Positions 23,270 through 32,339 of a stretch of 52,180 nucleotides of DNA are shown here, one piece after another. Made by a program: the position numbers and the translations under genes. The DNA is from DASZKW01 sp035552775 (GTDB lineage: Bacteria; Actinomycetota; Acidimicrobiia; Acidimicrobiales; Palsa-688): assembly GCA_035552775.1 (NCBI GenBank), contig DASZKW010000056.1, forward strand, positions 1 to 52,180, given 5' to 3'. The notes beneath the pieces were generated by a model that saw only the letters and a program-made list of their open reading frames with translations, did not search any database and was not told the origin of the DNA. The stretch's first letter is position 1. Each line of letters opens with the position of its first letter.

Positions 23270-24214
23270 GTGAGACACAGCACGGTACCGCTCATCCCAT
23301 CGGGGCGTCAGGTGGTCATCACCTCGGGCGACCAGACCCTGACCGTCGTCGAGGTGGGCGGCGGTATACGCACTTACACCGTCGGGGGGAAAGATGTGCT
23401 CGACGGGTACGGGGACGACGAGATGTGCCCCTCGGCGAGGGGACAGCTGCTCGTGCCGTGGCCCAACCGGCTGGCCGGCGGGACCTACGAGGTGGACGGG
23501 ATGAGCCTGCAGGTACCCCTGACCGAGCCAGAGATGCACAACGCCATCCATGGCCTGGTCCGCTTTGTCAACTGGGAGGTGGCCGAGCAGGCTTCGGACG
23601 GGGTGGTCATGGCCCACCGGCTCCACCCCCAGTCCGGTTACCCGTTCGTCGTCGACCTTGCCGTGGAATACCACCTCGCCGGCGACGGCCTGAGCGTCGC
23701 CCTGACCGCCACCAACCGCGGGGATCGCCCTTGCCCCTTCGGCGCCGGCGCCCATCCCTACCTGCGTCTGGGACGCGGCGTCGTCGATGACCTGGTCCTC
23801 ACCGCACCCGCCGACACATACTACGAGAGCGACCGGGACGGGATCCCTGTCGGGCGCAAGGCAGTTGACGGCACCGACTTCGATTTCCGCCAGGGCCGCC
23901 CGATAGGCAACGCCCAGCTCAACACCGCCTACACGGACCTGGCCACCGGCGACGACCGACGGGCCACGGTCGAACTGTCCGACGCCGGCGGGGACCACCA
24001 GGTGAGGCTGTGGCTCGGCGAGGGCTACGGGTACCTCATGCTGTTCACCGGCGACACCCTGCCGGACGAAGCCAGGCGCCGCCGGGGGCTGGGCGTCGAG
24101 CCCATGACCTGCGCACCGAACGCCTTCCGCAGCGGCGACGGTCTCCAGGTGCTCGACCCGGGCGCCTCCGCACGCGCATCATGGGGCATAGCCACCACCG
24201 GCTTCGGCACCTGA
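23270..24214 (+). CDS. Aldose 1-epimerase (GalM-like) family protein
   Basis: A 314-residue beta-sandwich epimerase. Key residues are visible: P-W-P-N-R (substrate loop), N-A-I-H-G-L-V (first His), G-A-G-A-H-P-Y-L (catalytic His) and G-V-E-P-M-T-C-A-P-N-A-F (catalytic Glu). It belongs to the YihR-like branch. GTG start; the ribosome site is weak and a later start is possible. It interconverts sugar anomers; no sugar operon is next to it. Confidence 0.85.
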   Translation: MRHSTVPLIPSGRQVVITSGDQTLTVVEVGGGIRTYTVGGKDVLDGYGDDEMCPSARGQLLVPWPNRLAGGTYEVDGMSLQVPLTEPEMHNAIHGLVRFVNWEVAEQASDGVVMAHRLHPQSGYPFVVDLAVEYHLAGDGLSVALTATNRGDRPCPFGAGAHPYLRLGRGVVDDLVLTAPADTYYESDRDGIPVGRKAVDGTDFDFRQGRPIGNAQLNTAYTDLATGDDRRATVELSDAGGDHQVRLWLGEGYGYLMLFTGDTLPDEARRRRGLGVEPMTCAPNAFRSGDGLQVLDPGASARASWGIATTGFGT

Positions 24215-24240
24215 CGATGCGACCGTGACTAGGCCCCAGC

Positions 24241-24435
24241 TCACTCCGTGAACGAGATGGCCTGCTCGGGACAGTTGGCGGCCGCCCGGCGAACCTTGTC
24301 TTCCAAGCCGGTCGGGACTGCGGGCTCGTCCACGTAGGCGTGGCCATCGTCGTCGCGCAGCTTGAAGACCTCCGGCGCCTCGACGTTGCACAGGCTGTGG
24401 CCCTGGCAACACTGGTCATCGACCTTCACTCTCAT
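24241..24435 (-). CDS. [3Fe-4S]-type ferredoxin, P450-partner type
   Basis: A 64-residue ferredoxin: V-D-D-Q-C-C-Q-G-H-S-L-C near the start gives C10-x-x-H13-x-x-C16, and C-P-E-Q-A-I gives the third Cys. The His in place of the usual second Cys is a hallmark of ferredoxins that serve cytochrome P450s in actinobacteria and hold a 3Fe cluster. No P450 gene is present in the window, so the partner is elsewhere. It converges with the epimerase and is divergent from the ABC importer. Confidence 0.88.
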   Translation of the reverse strand: MRVKVDDQCCQGHSLCNVEAPEVFKLRDDDGHAYVDEPAVPTGLEDKVRRAAANCPEQAISFTE

Positions 24436-24513
24436 CGCCTTGATGATAGGTCGGATCGGCTACGGTGCTGCCGTCGCCCGAGGACGCGAGGGCAGATGGG
24501 GAGGTCGATAAGG

Positions 24514-25740
24514 ATGACTGGTCGAAGCACCATTCCGGCCCGGGCCCTGCGTGTGGGCCTCGAGCGGGCCCGCTGGCGGACGACGGTCGCCGCCGTCGGC
24601 GTGGCCTTGGTGGCAGCAGCGTGCGGGTCCACCAGCCCCACGACCTCCAGTGGTAGCTCGACGACCAAAGCACCGAGCGCAGGGGCGTTGAAGATCGGCT
24701 TCTTCGGGGCGTTGACAGGAGCCAACGCCCAGCTGGGCATCAACATCAACGACGGCGTCAAGCTCGCCCTCACGCAGTATCAGTCCAAGGGCAAGGGCCC
24801 CGCTGTCACCCTGGAGGAGTACGACAGCCAGGGGGACCCGTCTCAAGCCCCCCAGCTGGCGCAGAAGGCCATTAGCGACCACACGGTGGCGGTCGTGGGA
24901 CCGGCGTTCTCGGGCGAGTCCAAGACGGCCGATCCCATCTTCCAGCAGGCAGGGATCGTCAGCGTCACCCCCTCGGCCACCGATCCGACGTTGGCCCAGC
25001 ACGGCTGGACGTACTGGCACCGCATCGTCGGCAACGACAACACCCAGGGCCCGGCTGCGGCGTCGCTGATCGCCAAGAAGCTCGGCGCCAAGCGGGTGGC
25101 GGTGATCGACGACGCCAGTGCGTACGGCAAGGGTATTGCCGACATCGTGCGGTCGACTCTTCCCACCGACGGCGTGACGGTCGTCAGCGCGGGCCGCTCG
25201 ATCGACCCCAACGCCACTGACTATTCGGCCACGGTGGACGCCGTCAAGGCTGCCAACGTCGACGTCATCTACTACGGGGGCTATTACGCGGCGGCGGGGC
25301 GGTTGCTCAAGCAGATGCGCGACGCGGGCGTCAAGGCCACCTTCGTCTCCGACGACGGCGTCAACGACCCGAAGTTCGTGGCTGCGGCGGGACAGGCCGA
25401 CGCTGACGGCTCCTACGTCACCTGCCCGTGCGGCGACGTGACCGGCACGACGGCAGGCCAGGCGTTCACCTCGGCCTATCAGGCTGCATTCCACGTCGCC
25501 CCCGGCACGTACTCGGCGGAGGGTTACGACGCCGCCAACATCATCCTGACGGCTATCAGCGGGGGCAGCACGACCGCCTCCGCCATCAACTCCTATCTGG
25601 CCAGCCACACGTTCCCGGGCATCACCAAGACCGTGAAGTTCGATGCCAGCGGCGACATTTCCGGCGGCGGGATATACGCCTACCAAGTCAAGGCCGGCTC
25701 CATCGTCTCACTGGGCCTGGTCAGCCAACTGGTCGGCTGA
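24514..25740 (+). CDS. Branched-chain amino acid-type ABC substrate-binding lipoprotein
   Basis: A 408-residue type I binding protein. The N-terminus carries a signal with lipobox V-A-A-A-C (Cys37). The mature part starts with L-K-I-G-F-F-G-A-L-T-G and includes V-V-G-P-A-F-S-G-E-S, V-S-V-T-P-S-A-T-D-P, Y-G-K-G-I-A-D and Y-Y-G-G-Y-Y-A-A-A-G-R-L-L. An ATG also occurs at 24495, but 24514 has GGGGAGG at a good distance. First gene of a five-gene Liv operon. Ligand could be a branched amino acid, or an amide/urea analogue. Confidence 0.92.
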   Translation: MTGRSTIPARALRVGLERARWRTTVAAVGVALVAAACGSTSPTTSSGSSTTKAPSAGALKIGFFGALTGANAQLGININDGVKLALTQYQSKGKGPAVTLEEYDSQGDPSQAPQLAQKAISDHTVAVVGPAFSGESKTADPIFQQAGIVSVTPSATDPTLAQHGWTYWHRIVGNDNTQGPAAASLIAKKLGAKRVAVIDDASAYGKGIADIVRSTLPTDGVTVVSAGRSIDPNATDYSATVDAVKAANVDVIYYGGYYAAAGRLLKQMRDAGVKATFVSDDGVNDPKFVAAAGQADADGSYVTCPCGDVTGTTAGQAFTSAYQAAFHVAPGTYSAEGYDAANIILTAISGGSTTASAINSYLASHTFPGITKTVKFDASGDISGGGIYAYQVKAGSIVSLGLVSQLVG

Positions 25741-25774
25741 TATCGGACTGTCGGGTCGTCGAGGCTGATGCGGT

Positions 25775-26713
25775 GTGCTGCACCAGTTCCTGACCCTGTT
25801 CTGGCCTTCCACGGTGGACGGCCTCACGGTGGGGGCCATCTACGCCCTGGTGGCGCTGGGCTACACGCTCGTGTACGGGGTCCTCCAACTCATCAACTTC
25901 GCCCATTCCGAGGTGTTCATGGTCGGCACCTTCGCCAGCCTGTTCACCCTCCACGCCTTGGGCGTGACAAGCGCCTTGACCGGCCTCGCCCTCGTCGGAG
26001 TGCTCGTCGTGTGCGCCCTGGCGGGCATGACCGGCTCGGCGGTGACCGCCGTGATCCTCGAGGCCGTCGCCTACCGGCCCCTGCGGCGCCGGACGACCTC
26101 GCGCCTGGCTGCGCTTATCACCGCCATCGGTGCTTCCTTTTCCCTGCAGGAGATCTTCGCCCTCCGCTACGGCCGCGACATCCAGACCTTTCCTCGGGTC
26201 ATGCAAAAGACAGTCTTGTTCCACGTGGGATCGGGGACGGTGCGCAGTGACAAGGTGCTGGTGGTGGCGACCGCGTTGGCGATGATGGTGATCCTCGACA
26301 CATTCGTGTCCCGGACCCGGCTCGGCAGGGGCATCAGGGCCACCGCCCAGGATCCCCGCACGGCGGTCCTCATGGGCGTCAACATCGACCGGGTGATCGT
26401 CGCCACCTTCATCCTCGGGGGTCTCGCCGCCGGCGTGGCGGCCACCCTCTACGGCACGTTCTACGAAGTCACGCAGTACAACATCGGGTTCCTGATCGGC
26501 CTCAAGGCGTTCACGGCCGCGGTCCTGGGCGGGATAGGCAACCTGCGGGGGGCATTGCTCGGAGGTTTCAGCCTGGGGCTCATAGAGAACTACGGTGCCA
26601 GCCTTTTCGGAGCGGAATGGATGAATGTCGTGGCCTTCGTGGTGCTCGTGGCCGTGCTGTTGTTCCGTCCTACGGGGATACTGGGAGAGCAGTTGGCCAG
26701 GGCACGGGCATGA
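25775..26713 (+). CDS. livH: ABC importer permease, LivH family
   Basis: A 312-residue inner-membrane permease: G-A-I-Y-A-L-V-A-L-G-Y-T-L-V-Y-G, I-N-F-A-H-S-E-V-F-M-V-G, R-A-T-A-Q-D-P-R-T-A-V-L-M-G-V-N and G-G-I-G-N-L-R-G-A-L-L-G-G. These are the usual LivH blocks, including the cytoplasmic loop that contacts the ATPases. GTG start at 25775, 34 bases after the binding protein; ATGA overlap with livM. Confidence 0.92.
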   Translation: MLHQFLTLFWPSTVDGLTVGAIYALVALGYTLVYGVLQLINFAHSEVFMVGTFASLFTLHALGVTSALTGLALVGVLVVCALAGMTGSAVTAVILEAVAYRPLRRRTTSRLAALITAIGASFSLQEIFALRYGRDIQTFPRVMQKTVLFHVGSGTVRSDKVLVVATALAMMVILDTFVSRTRLGRGIRATAQDPRTAVLMGVNIDRVIVATFILGGLAAGVAATLYGTFYEVTQYNIGFLIGLKAFTAAVLGGIGNLRGALLGGFSLGLIENYGASLFGAEWMNVVAFVVLVAVLLFRPTGILGEQLARARA

Positions 26714-27885
26714 ACGCCCCGGGCAGCCGGCGAGGCTTACCGGCGGGGTTGTCGGCCCGATGGGTCCGACTGCGGCTCGGGGCGGCGGAGCGCAAGGCGC
26801 GTTTGCCCGACGTGCAGGGCTGGGCGGCTGACGCGTGGCGACGCGCGCCACGTTGGGGGCAGTGGCTGGCCCGCCTCGCCGTGGTGGTCCTTGCCGTGCT
26901 GGCCCCGGCCAACGCCATCGGCCAGATCATGGCCCCGGCCAGCGACTGGAAGACGATCCTGTTCTATCCGATCGGCGTGTACGTGCTCCTCGGCGTCGGC
27001 CTCAACGTGGTGGTCGGTCAGGCGGGGATGCTCGACCTCGGTTACGTGGCGTTTTTCGCCATCGGCGCCTACACCATGGCCGTGCTCGGGATCGACGCCC
27101 ACCTCAACTTCTGGATCATCCTGCCCGGTGGCATAGTCCTCGCCGCCATCTCCGGGCTCATCCTCGGCGCGCCCACCTTGCGCCTCAGGGGTGACTACCT
27201 GGCGATCGTCACCCTTGGCTTCGGCGAGATCATCCAGATCACCGCCACCAACGTCAGCTTCACCGGCGGTCCCCAGGGCATGGCGGGCATACCCCACCCG
27301 CCCTCGATCGACCACATCGGGTTCTTGAGCTACGGCGTGCTCGATCCCCGTCCCTACTACTACTTGGTGCTGGCTCTCATCATCGTGGTCATCGTGGTCG
27401 CCCGTCGCCTGGAGCGCAGCCGGGTCGGTCGGGCGTGGGCCGCCATCCGGGAGGACGAGGACGCGGCCGAGCTGATGGGGGTGCCGACATTCCGCTTCAA
27501 GCTGTGGGCCTTCGTGATCGGCGCGTCCATCGCCGGCGCCGCCGGCGTCCTCTTCTCCGCCAAGACCATCGCCATCACTCCCGATGACTTCCCACTGTTG
27601 CTGTCCATCCTGGTCCTGTCTGCAGTCGTCCTCGGAGGGGCGGGCAACCTCCCCGGGGTTGTCGTGGGCGCCTTCGTGGTGGCGTGGCTCCCCGAGCGCT
27701 TCCGCGGGCTGGCGAACTACCGGGTCCTCATCTTCGGGTTGACGCTGATCGTGATGATGATCTTTCGTCCTGACGGCCTGTTCCCGGCGCGCCGTAGGCG
27801 CTCCAGTCTCCGCGCCGGGCGAACGGCGGCATCGGCGCCGGTGGCAGCGGTGAATCTGACCGAGGCGGAGACGGAGGCGCCGTGA
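26710..27885 (+). CDS. livM: ABC importer permease, LivM family
   Basis: A 391-residue permease: an N-terminal cytoplasmic arginine-rich segment of about 55 residues, then G-L-N-V-V-V-G-Q-A-G-M-L-D-L-G-Y-V-A-F, L-R-L-R-G-D-Y-L-A-I-V-T-L-G-F-G-E-I, R-A-W-A-A-I-R-E-D-E-D-A-A and G-G-A-G-N-L-P-G. All LivM hallmarks are present. ATG overlaps the livH stop; the livG GTG overlaps its own stop. Confidence 0.92.
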   Translation: MNAPGSRRGLPAGLSARWVRLRLGAAERKARLPDVQGWAADAWRRAPRWGQWLARLAVVVLAVLAPANAIGQIMAPASDWKTILFYPIGVYVLLGVGLNVVVGQAGMLDLGYVAFFAIGAYTMAVLGIDAHLNFWIILPGGIVLAAISGLILGAPTLRLRGDYLAIVTLGFGEIIQITATNVSFTGGPQGMAGIPHPPSIDHIGFLSYGVLDPRPYYYLVLALIIVVIVVARRLERSRVGRAWAAIREDEDAAELMGVPTFRFKLWAFVIGASIAGAAGVLFSAKTIAITPDDFPLLLSILVLSAVVLGGAGNLPGVVVGAFVVAWLPERFRGLANYRVLIFGLTLIVMMIFRPDGLFPARRRRSSLRAGRTAASAPVAAVNLTEAETEAP

Positions 27886-28670
27886 CGGGGGGCGCTCTGC
27901 TCCAGCTCGCCGGGCTGACCGTCAGCTTCGGCGGGGTGGTGGCTCTCTCCGAGCTCGACTTGAAGGTGCAAGAGGGTCAAGTGTTCTCGCTCATCGGACC
28001 GAACGGCGCCGGCAAGACCACCGTGTTCAACGTGGTGACGGGCGTGTACCAGCCGAGCTCGGGATCGGTGAGCCTGGGGGGCAAGCGCCTCAACGGGGTC
28101 AAGCGCTACCAGATCACCCGCCTGGGGGTCGCCCGAACCTTTCAGAATCTGCGACTGTTCCAGAACATGTCAGTGGCGGAGAACGTGATGGTGGCCGCCG
28201 ATGCCCACCACCGCTCCAGCGTGGCCGGCGCCGTGCTGGGCTTGCCGCGCCAACGCCACGAGGAACACGACGGCCGGGCCACCACCACCGACCTGCTCGG
28301 CCTCGTCGGCCTCTCCTCCGTGGCCGAAGAGGCGGCGGGAAACCTCTCCTACGGCGACCAGCGGCGCCTGGAGATCGCCAGGGCATTGGCCACCCGCCCC
28401 ACCCTGCTGCTCCTCGACGAGCCCGCCGCAGGCATGAACCCATCCGAGAAGCGGGACCTCCAGGACCTGGTGCGGGTCATCGCCCGCCGTGGGGTGACCG
28501 TCCTGCTCATCGAGCACGACATGAGCGTGGTCATGGCGATCAGCGACCGGGTCGCCGTACTGGATTTCGGCCGCAAGATAGCGGAAGGACCGCCGGCGGC
28601 GGTGCAGCGCAACCCCGATGTCATCGCCGCCTACCTGGGAGGCGGGGCCGATGCTGCTCGAGGTCAGTGA
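27882..28670 (+). CDS. livG: ABC importer ATPase, LivG family
   Basis: A 262-residue ATPase with Walker A G-P-N-G-A-G-K-T-T, signature L-S-Y-G-D-Q-R-R-L (the Liv variant of LSGGQ), Walker B L-L-L-L-D-E-P-A-A-G, and switch His in I-E-H-D-M. The R-T-F-Q-N-L-R-L-F Q-loop is typical of LivG. GTG start overlaps livM; the 3-prime end overlaps livF by 20 bases. Confidence 0.94.
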   Translation: MTGGALLQLAGLTVSFGGVVALSELDLKVQEGQVFSLIGPNGAGKTTVFNVVTGVYQPSSGSVSLGGKRLNGVKRYQITRLGVARTFQNLRLFQNMSVAENVMVAADAHHRSSVAGAVLGLPRQRHEEHDGRATTTDLLGLVGLSSVAEEAAGNLSYGDQRRLEIARALATRPTLLLLDEPAAGMNPSEKRDLQDLVRVIARRGVTVLLIEHDMSVVMAISDRVAVLDFGRKIAEGPPAAVQRNPDVIAAYLGGGADAARGQ

Positions 28671-29373
28671 CCTCCACGTCCACTACGGGAAAGTCGAAGC
28701 GCTCAAGGGCGTCTCGCTGACAGTGGACGAAGGCGAGGTGGTGACCCTGATCGGAGCCAACGGGGCGGGCAAGACCACCACCTTGTGCACCATCTCCGGC
28801 TTGCAGCGGGTCACCTCGGGCTCGATCCGCTTCGCCGGACACGACATCACCCACCTGGCCGGGCACCGCCGGGTCGAGCTCGGCCTGTGCCAGGCACCCG
28901 AGGGACGGGGCATCTTCCCGGGCATGAACGTCGCCGCCAACCTGGAAATGGGTGCCTACGCCCGGCGGGGGCGCAAGGCGGAGACGGCCGCCGACTTCGA
29001 ACGGGTATTCGAGCTGTTTCCCCGGCTGGCCGAGCGGCGTAAGCAACTCGGTGGCACGCTGTCGGGTGGCGAGCAGCAAATGCTGGCCATCGGCCGGGCC
29101 CTGATGGCCCGCCCGAAGCTGTTGATGCTCGACGAGCCGTCGATGGGCCTGGCCCCTCTCATCGTCGAGCAGATCTTCCGGATCATCACCGAGATCAACG
29201 AGCAGGGAATCACCGTGCTGCTGGTGGAACAAAACGCCGTCCAGGCGCTGGGTCGAGCCCACCGAGCCTACGTACTCGAGACCGGTCGGGTGAGCCGCTC
29301 GGGGCCCGCCGCCGCCCTGCTCGCCGACGACTCGATCCGCACCGCCTACCTCGGGGCGGAGGTGACCCCCTGA
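28651..29373 (+). CDS. livF: ABC importer ATPase, LivF family
   Basis: A 240-residue ATPase: Walker A G-A-N-G-A-G-K-T-T-T, A-P-E-G-R-G-I-F-P (Q-loop region of LivF), signature L-S-G-G-E-Q-Q-M-L, Walker B L-L-M-L-D-E-P-S-M-G-L-A-P, and V-E-Q-N-A in the switch. ATG start with GGGAGG ahead, inside the end of livG. It closes the Liv operon. Confidence 0.94.
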   Translation: MLLEVSDLHVHYGKVEALKGVSLTVDEGEVVTLIGANGAGKTTTLCTISGLQRVTSGSIRFAGHDITHLAGHRRVELGLCQAPEGRGIFPGMNVAANLEMGAYARRGRKAETAADFERVFELFPRLAERRKQLGGTLSGGEQQMLAIGRALMARPKLLMLDEPSMGLAPLIVEQIFRIITEINEQGITVLLVEQNAVQALGRAHRAYVLETGRVSRSGPAAALLADDSIRTAYLGAEVTP

Positions 29374-29451
29374 TCGACGCCGTTGGCGCGGGGACGGGGC
29401 ACAGATGGGCGCCGGGTGCGGGTGCGCAGCTCAGTTTGGCATGATCACCCC

Positions 29452-30162
29452 ATGCCTCACTCGAGCTGGACCCCATGCGCCGGCGCCATCCATCTTGCCC
29501 CCAGCCTTTTGGCCGCCGATTTCGGCCATCTCGCTGACCAGGTCCACGCCCTGGACGGCAGCGGTGCCGAACGCCTCCACGTCGACGTGATGGACGGCGT
29601 GTTCGTGCCCAACTTCACCTTCGGCACGGACACGGTGCGCAGCCTGCGCAAGGAGACGGACCTGCCGCTCGAACTCCACCTGATGATCGTGGAGCCCGAA
29701 CGCCACCTCGAGACCTTCGCGGATGCCGGCGCCGACGGGATCACCGTCCACTACGAGGTGTCGCCTCACCTCCATCGCACCCTGACCCGTATCCGAGATC
29801 TCGACTGCCGGGCCGGCGCAGCCGTGAACCCGAGCACCCCGGCCTCGTGCCTCGATGACGTGCTCGAGGTCTGCGACCTCGCCTTGGTCATGACCATCAA
29901 CCCCGGCTTCGGCGGCCAGACCTTGATCGAGCGCACCCTGTCCAAGGTGGCGCGGGTCCGCTGCGAAATCGACCGCCAGGGCCTCGCGACCGAGGTGGAG
30001 GTCGACGGAGGCGTCGACGCCACAAACGCCCGGTCTTGCGTGGACGCCGGGGCAAGCGTCCTGGTGGCGGGTACGGCGGTATTCGCCCACGAGGACGGAC
30101 CGGCGGCCGGCGGCCAACGGTTGCTGGCCGCGGCAGGCGAGACAGCGCCGGCGAGCGCCTGA
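29452..30162 (+). CDS. rpe: Ribulose-phosphate 3-epimerase
   Basis: A 236-residue TIM-barrel enzyme: L-A-P-S-L-L-A-A-D-F, H-V-D-V-M-D-G-V-F-V-P-N, E-L-H-L-M-I, M-T-I-N-P-G-F-G-G-Q and V-D-G-G-V. The two His and two Asp metal ligands are present. It interconverts ribulose 5-phosphate and xylulose 5-phosphate in the pentose phosphate pathway. ATG start, no strong ribosome site. It stands alone and converges with the transglycosylase. Confidence 0.92.
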   Translation: MPHSSWTPCAGAIHLAPSLLAADFGHLADQVHALDGSGAERLHVDVMDGVFVPNFTFGTDTVRSLRKETDLPLELHLMIVEPERHLETFADAGADGITVHYEVSPHLHRTLTRIRDLDCRAGAAVNPSTPASCLDDVLEVCDLALVMTINPGFGGQTLIERTLSKVARVRCEIDRQGLATEVEVDGGVDATNARSCVDAGASVLVAGTAVFAHEDGPAAGGQRLLAAAGETAPASA

Positions 30163-30190
30163 TGCGTTACGGGCGGGGCCACGCGCGGGC

Positions 30191-30203
30191 GGGCCGGGGG
30201 CCC
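30191..30203. terminator. GC hairpin between convergent genes
   Basis: GGGCC-GGG-GGCCC (30191-30203) sits in the 63-base gap between the convergent rpe and transglycosylase genes. No T-run follows on either strand, so the call is weak. Confidence 0.25.
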
Positions 30204-30225
30204 CGCGGAGCGGGCGGCTGACCGG

Positions 30226-31155
30226 TCACCGCTGCCCGTAGCCCACCGGCAACAGGACCTCGCCCCCTAGGGTGGTCACGAACACCTGCCACTGGTAGAA
30301 GCCGAGGTAGGCCCGAGGGTCGGCGGCCATCACCATGGCGTAGTCGGTGACGGCTCGCACGTAGTGCTCACTCGCGTTGTAGTGGTAGAGGGCCCGGGCC
30401 ATGTCGCCAGGCGCGCCGTTGGCGACCAGTAGCCGGGCGGCGGCGGCCACCGCGTCACGGGGGGAGTCGATGTCACCCCCAGCACCGTAGATGGACCATG
30501 TAGTCGGCAGGAACTGCATGGGCCCCTGGGCCCCGGCGGAGCTGTCGCCGCGGATGCGCCCCATCCGGGTCTCCACCAGGTTGATGGCAGCCAAGAAGGA
30601 CCAGGGAACTCCCGAGGTGGCCGCCGCCGCCTTGTAGTCACCGAGCAGGGTGGCGGTGGGCAGGGGGGCGATGACGCGCCAGGCGGGCAGGAGGTCGGAG
30701 GCGACGGATCCGGCGTCGAGAGCGTCGAGCTGGCGGCCGGCGTCGACGATCAGGCCGGCCGGGAGCCGGAGGTCGCCCGGCAGCTTGGCCAGCACCGTCG
30801 GGTACCAGCCTGGGTGCGCTGTCAGCGTCCCGTAGTCGAGCTGCTCGAGTTGGCCGAGGGCAGGCAGGGCGCCGGGCGGCGTGGCCGGGTCCCGGATCGC
30901 ATCCTCGGTGGCGGCAAGCTGGGCAGCGAGGCCGGCAGCGTCGCCCGGCACGCGACGGGCAAGCGGTGACGGCCCCACCGGCGGGGAGCCCGACGGCGGC
31001 GAGACAAGCCCGCCGTGCGTGCTGGTCGAGCCCGGGGCGGCGACCGGCGTGGTGCCGCGGTCCACGGCTGCGGCCACGCCCAGCGCCACAAGGACCATGA
31101 CCACCAGTCCCAGAGCCGCCACGGCGCGGGATCCCATCACGCCCCAGTCTGGCAT
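30226..31155 (-). CDS. Membrane-anchored lytic murein transglycosylase (SLT domain)
   Basis: A 309-residue protein. One N-terminal membrane helix (A-L-G-L-V-V-M-V-L-V-A-L-G-V-A-A-A) is followed by a Pro/Ser/Gly-rich linker and a helical region. The C-terminal SLT domain includes A-A-I-N-L-V-E-T-R-M-G-R-I (catalytic Glu), S-S-A-G-A-Q-G-P-M-Q-F-L-P-T-T-W and A-L-Y-H-Y-N-A-S. It cleaves peptidoglycan on the outer face of the membrane. ATG at 31155; a second in-frame ATG at 31137 would only shorten the cytoplasmic tip. Confidence 0.9.
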   Translation of the reverse strand: MPDWGVMGSRAVAALGLVVMVLVALGVAAAVDRGTTPVAAPGSTSTHGGLVSPPSGSPPVGPSPLARRVPGDAAGLAAQLAATEDAIRDPATPPGALPALGQLEQLDYGTLTAHPGWYPTVLAKLPGDLRLPAGLIVDAGRQLDALDAGSVASDLLPAWRVIAPLPTATLLGDYKAAAATSGVPWSFLAAINLVETRMGRIRGDSSAGAQGPMQFLPTTWSIYGAGGDIDSPRDAVAAAARLLVANGAPGDMARALYHYNASEHYVRAVTDYAMVMAADPRAYLGFYQWQVFVTTLGGEVLLPVGYGQR

Positions 31156-31260
31156 CCTCGCCGCCGTTGCTCGGCGCTGCCACGTCGACGGCCGTGGCCC
31201 CTGCCGCCCATCCCGCCCCTCCGGCGCTCTGCGTGGTGGCGCAGGACCACGATCCTCAAC

Positions 31261-31450
31261 TCAGGCAGTGGCGGATCGCCCTACGAAGTCATCGGGCGCC
31301 GCCACCTCGAAGCCCTCGTCGGTTACGAGTTGCCGGCCGAGCCTCCGACTGAACGACGGCGCCCCTACGACGGCCAGGAGGGCGATCAGCAGCCAGATGC
31401 CGGCGATGACCGGCAGCCACGCACCAGAACCGGTGGGGTATGGCGGGCGT
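31261..31450 (-). pseudogene. Orphan C-terminal fragment of a membrane protein
   Basis: On the minus strand the last about 60 codons before the stop at 31261 read like real protein: W-L-P-V-I-A-G-I-W-L-L-I-A-L-L-A-V-V (membrane helix), then S-F-S-R-R-L-G-R-Q-L-V-T-D-E-G-F-E-V-A-A-P-D-D. Upstream the frame runs antisense into the glutamine synthetase remnant and loses sense. I do not recognise the family. It looks like the tail of a gene whose front was removed at the junction near 31445. Confidence 0.35.
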
Positions 31451-32316
31451 GGGCGCCTCTCGTCGACCTGTCCGGGTACGCACGGAACCTGCTGGAGGCC
31501 TTCTCCGCGGAAGGCGTCGAGATCGAGCAACTCCACCCCGAGTACGCCTCCTCCCAGATGGAGTTGTCGGTATCGCCGCTGGACCCGGTAGGTGCCGCCG
31601 ACCGGGTCGTGCTCGTTCGCGAGGCGCTTCGGGCCGTTAGCGCCAACCACGGCTACCGGGTGTCGTTCTCACCGGCCGTCTCCCCCGGCGGAGTCGGGAG
31701 CGGCGCCCACGTCCACTTCTCGGTGTGGACCGGCGAAGACAACCTCCCCGCCCGGCGGGACGGGGCCGTCAGCGCCGAAGGCGAGGCGTGGCTGGCGGGG
31801 ATCCTCGACGCGCTGCCCGCCCTCCTGGCCGTTGGGGCGCCGAGCGTGGCGAGCTACCTCCGGCTTCTACCGCAGCGCTGGGCGGCCCCGTGGCGGTGCT
31901 GGGGCCGGGAGAATCGGGAAGCGGCCCTCCGCCTCATCGACGGCTCGGCCGCCGCGGGCGGGGCTGGCGCCAACGCGGAGGCCAAGGTCATCGATGCCAC
32001 CGCAAACCCCTACCTCCTGGTCGGGGCGATCGTTGCCGCGGGGCTCGACGGCATGGCGCGGGGCCTGAGACTTCCCCCCGAGGTAACCGTCGACCCGGCC
32101 GGCCTGGATGAGACCGCCCGCGCCGGTGCGGGCATAACCCGGCTTCCCACCAGCCTCGGTGCTGCCCTCGACGCCTTCGACCTGAGCGCGATGATCCGCG
32201 ACGCCGTGGGACCCACGCTGGCGGACACCTGGGCGGCGGTGCGCCGCGCCGAGGTCGAGCGCTTCGCCGGCGTGACCGACCAAGACGCGGCGATGGCCAG
32301 CCGCTGGGCCTGGTGA
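31441..32316 (+). pseudogene. Glutamine synthetase-family C-terminal fragment
   Basis: From about 31457 the frame matches the catalytic domain of the GlnA/FluG-type glutamine synthetase family: E-Q-L-H-P-E-Y-A, G-A-H-V-H-F-S-V-W, S-Y-L-R-L-L-P-Q-R-W, W-G-R-E-N-R-E-A-A-L-R-L-I and A-N-P-Y-L-L-V-G-A-I-V-A-A-G-L-D-G. The N-terminal beta-grasp domain and first catalytic Glu region are missing; what lies upstream belongs to another gene in another direction. Family members are about 430-450 residues, so around a third is lost. The remaining frame has no internal stop, suggesting recent damage or a chimera. Confidence 0.75.
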
Positions 32317-32339
32317 GCCTCGAAACCGGGGGGCGATGC

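Noticed and set aside
31015..32316. Full-length glutamine synthetase
   Set aside because: The first about 145 codons are antisense to the transglycosylase and another fragment; the beta-grasp domain is missing.
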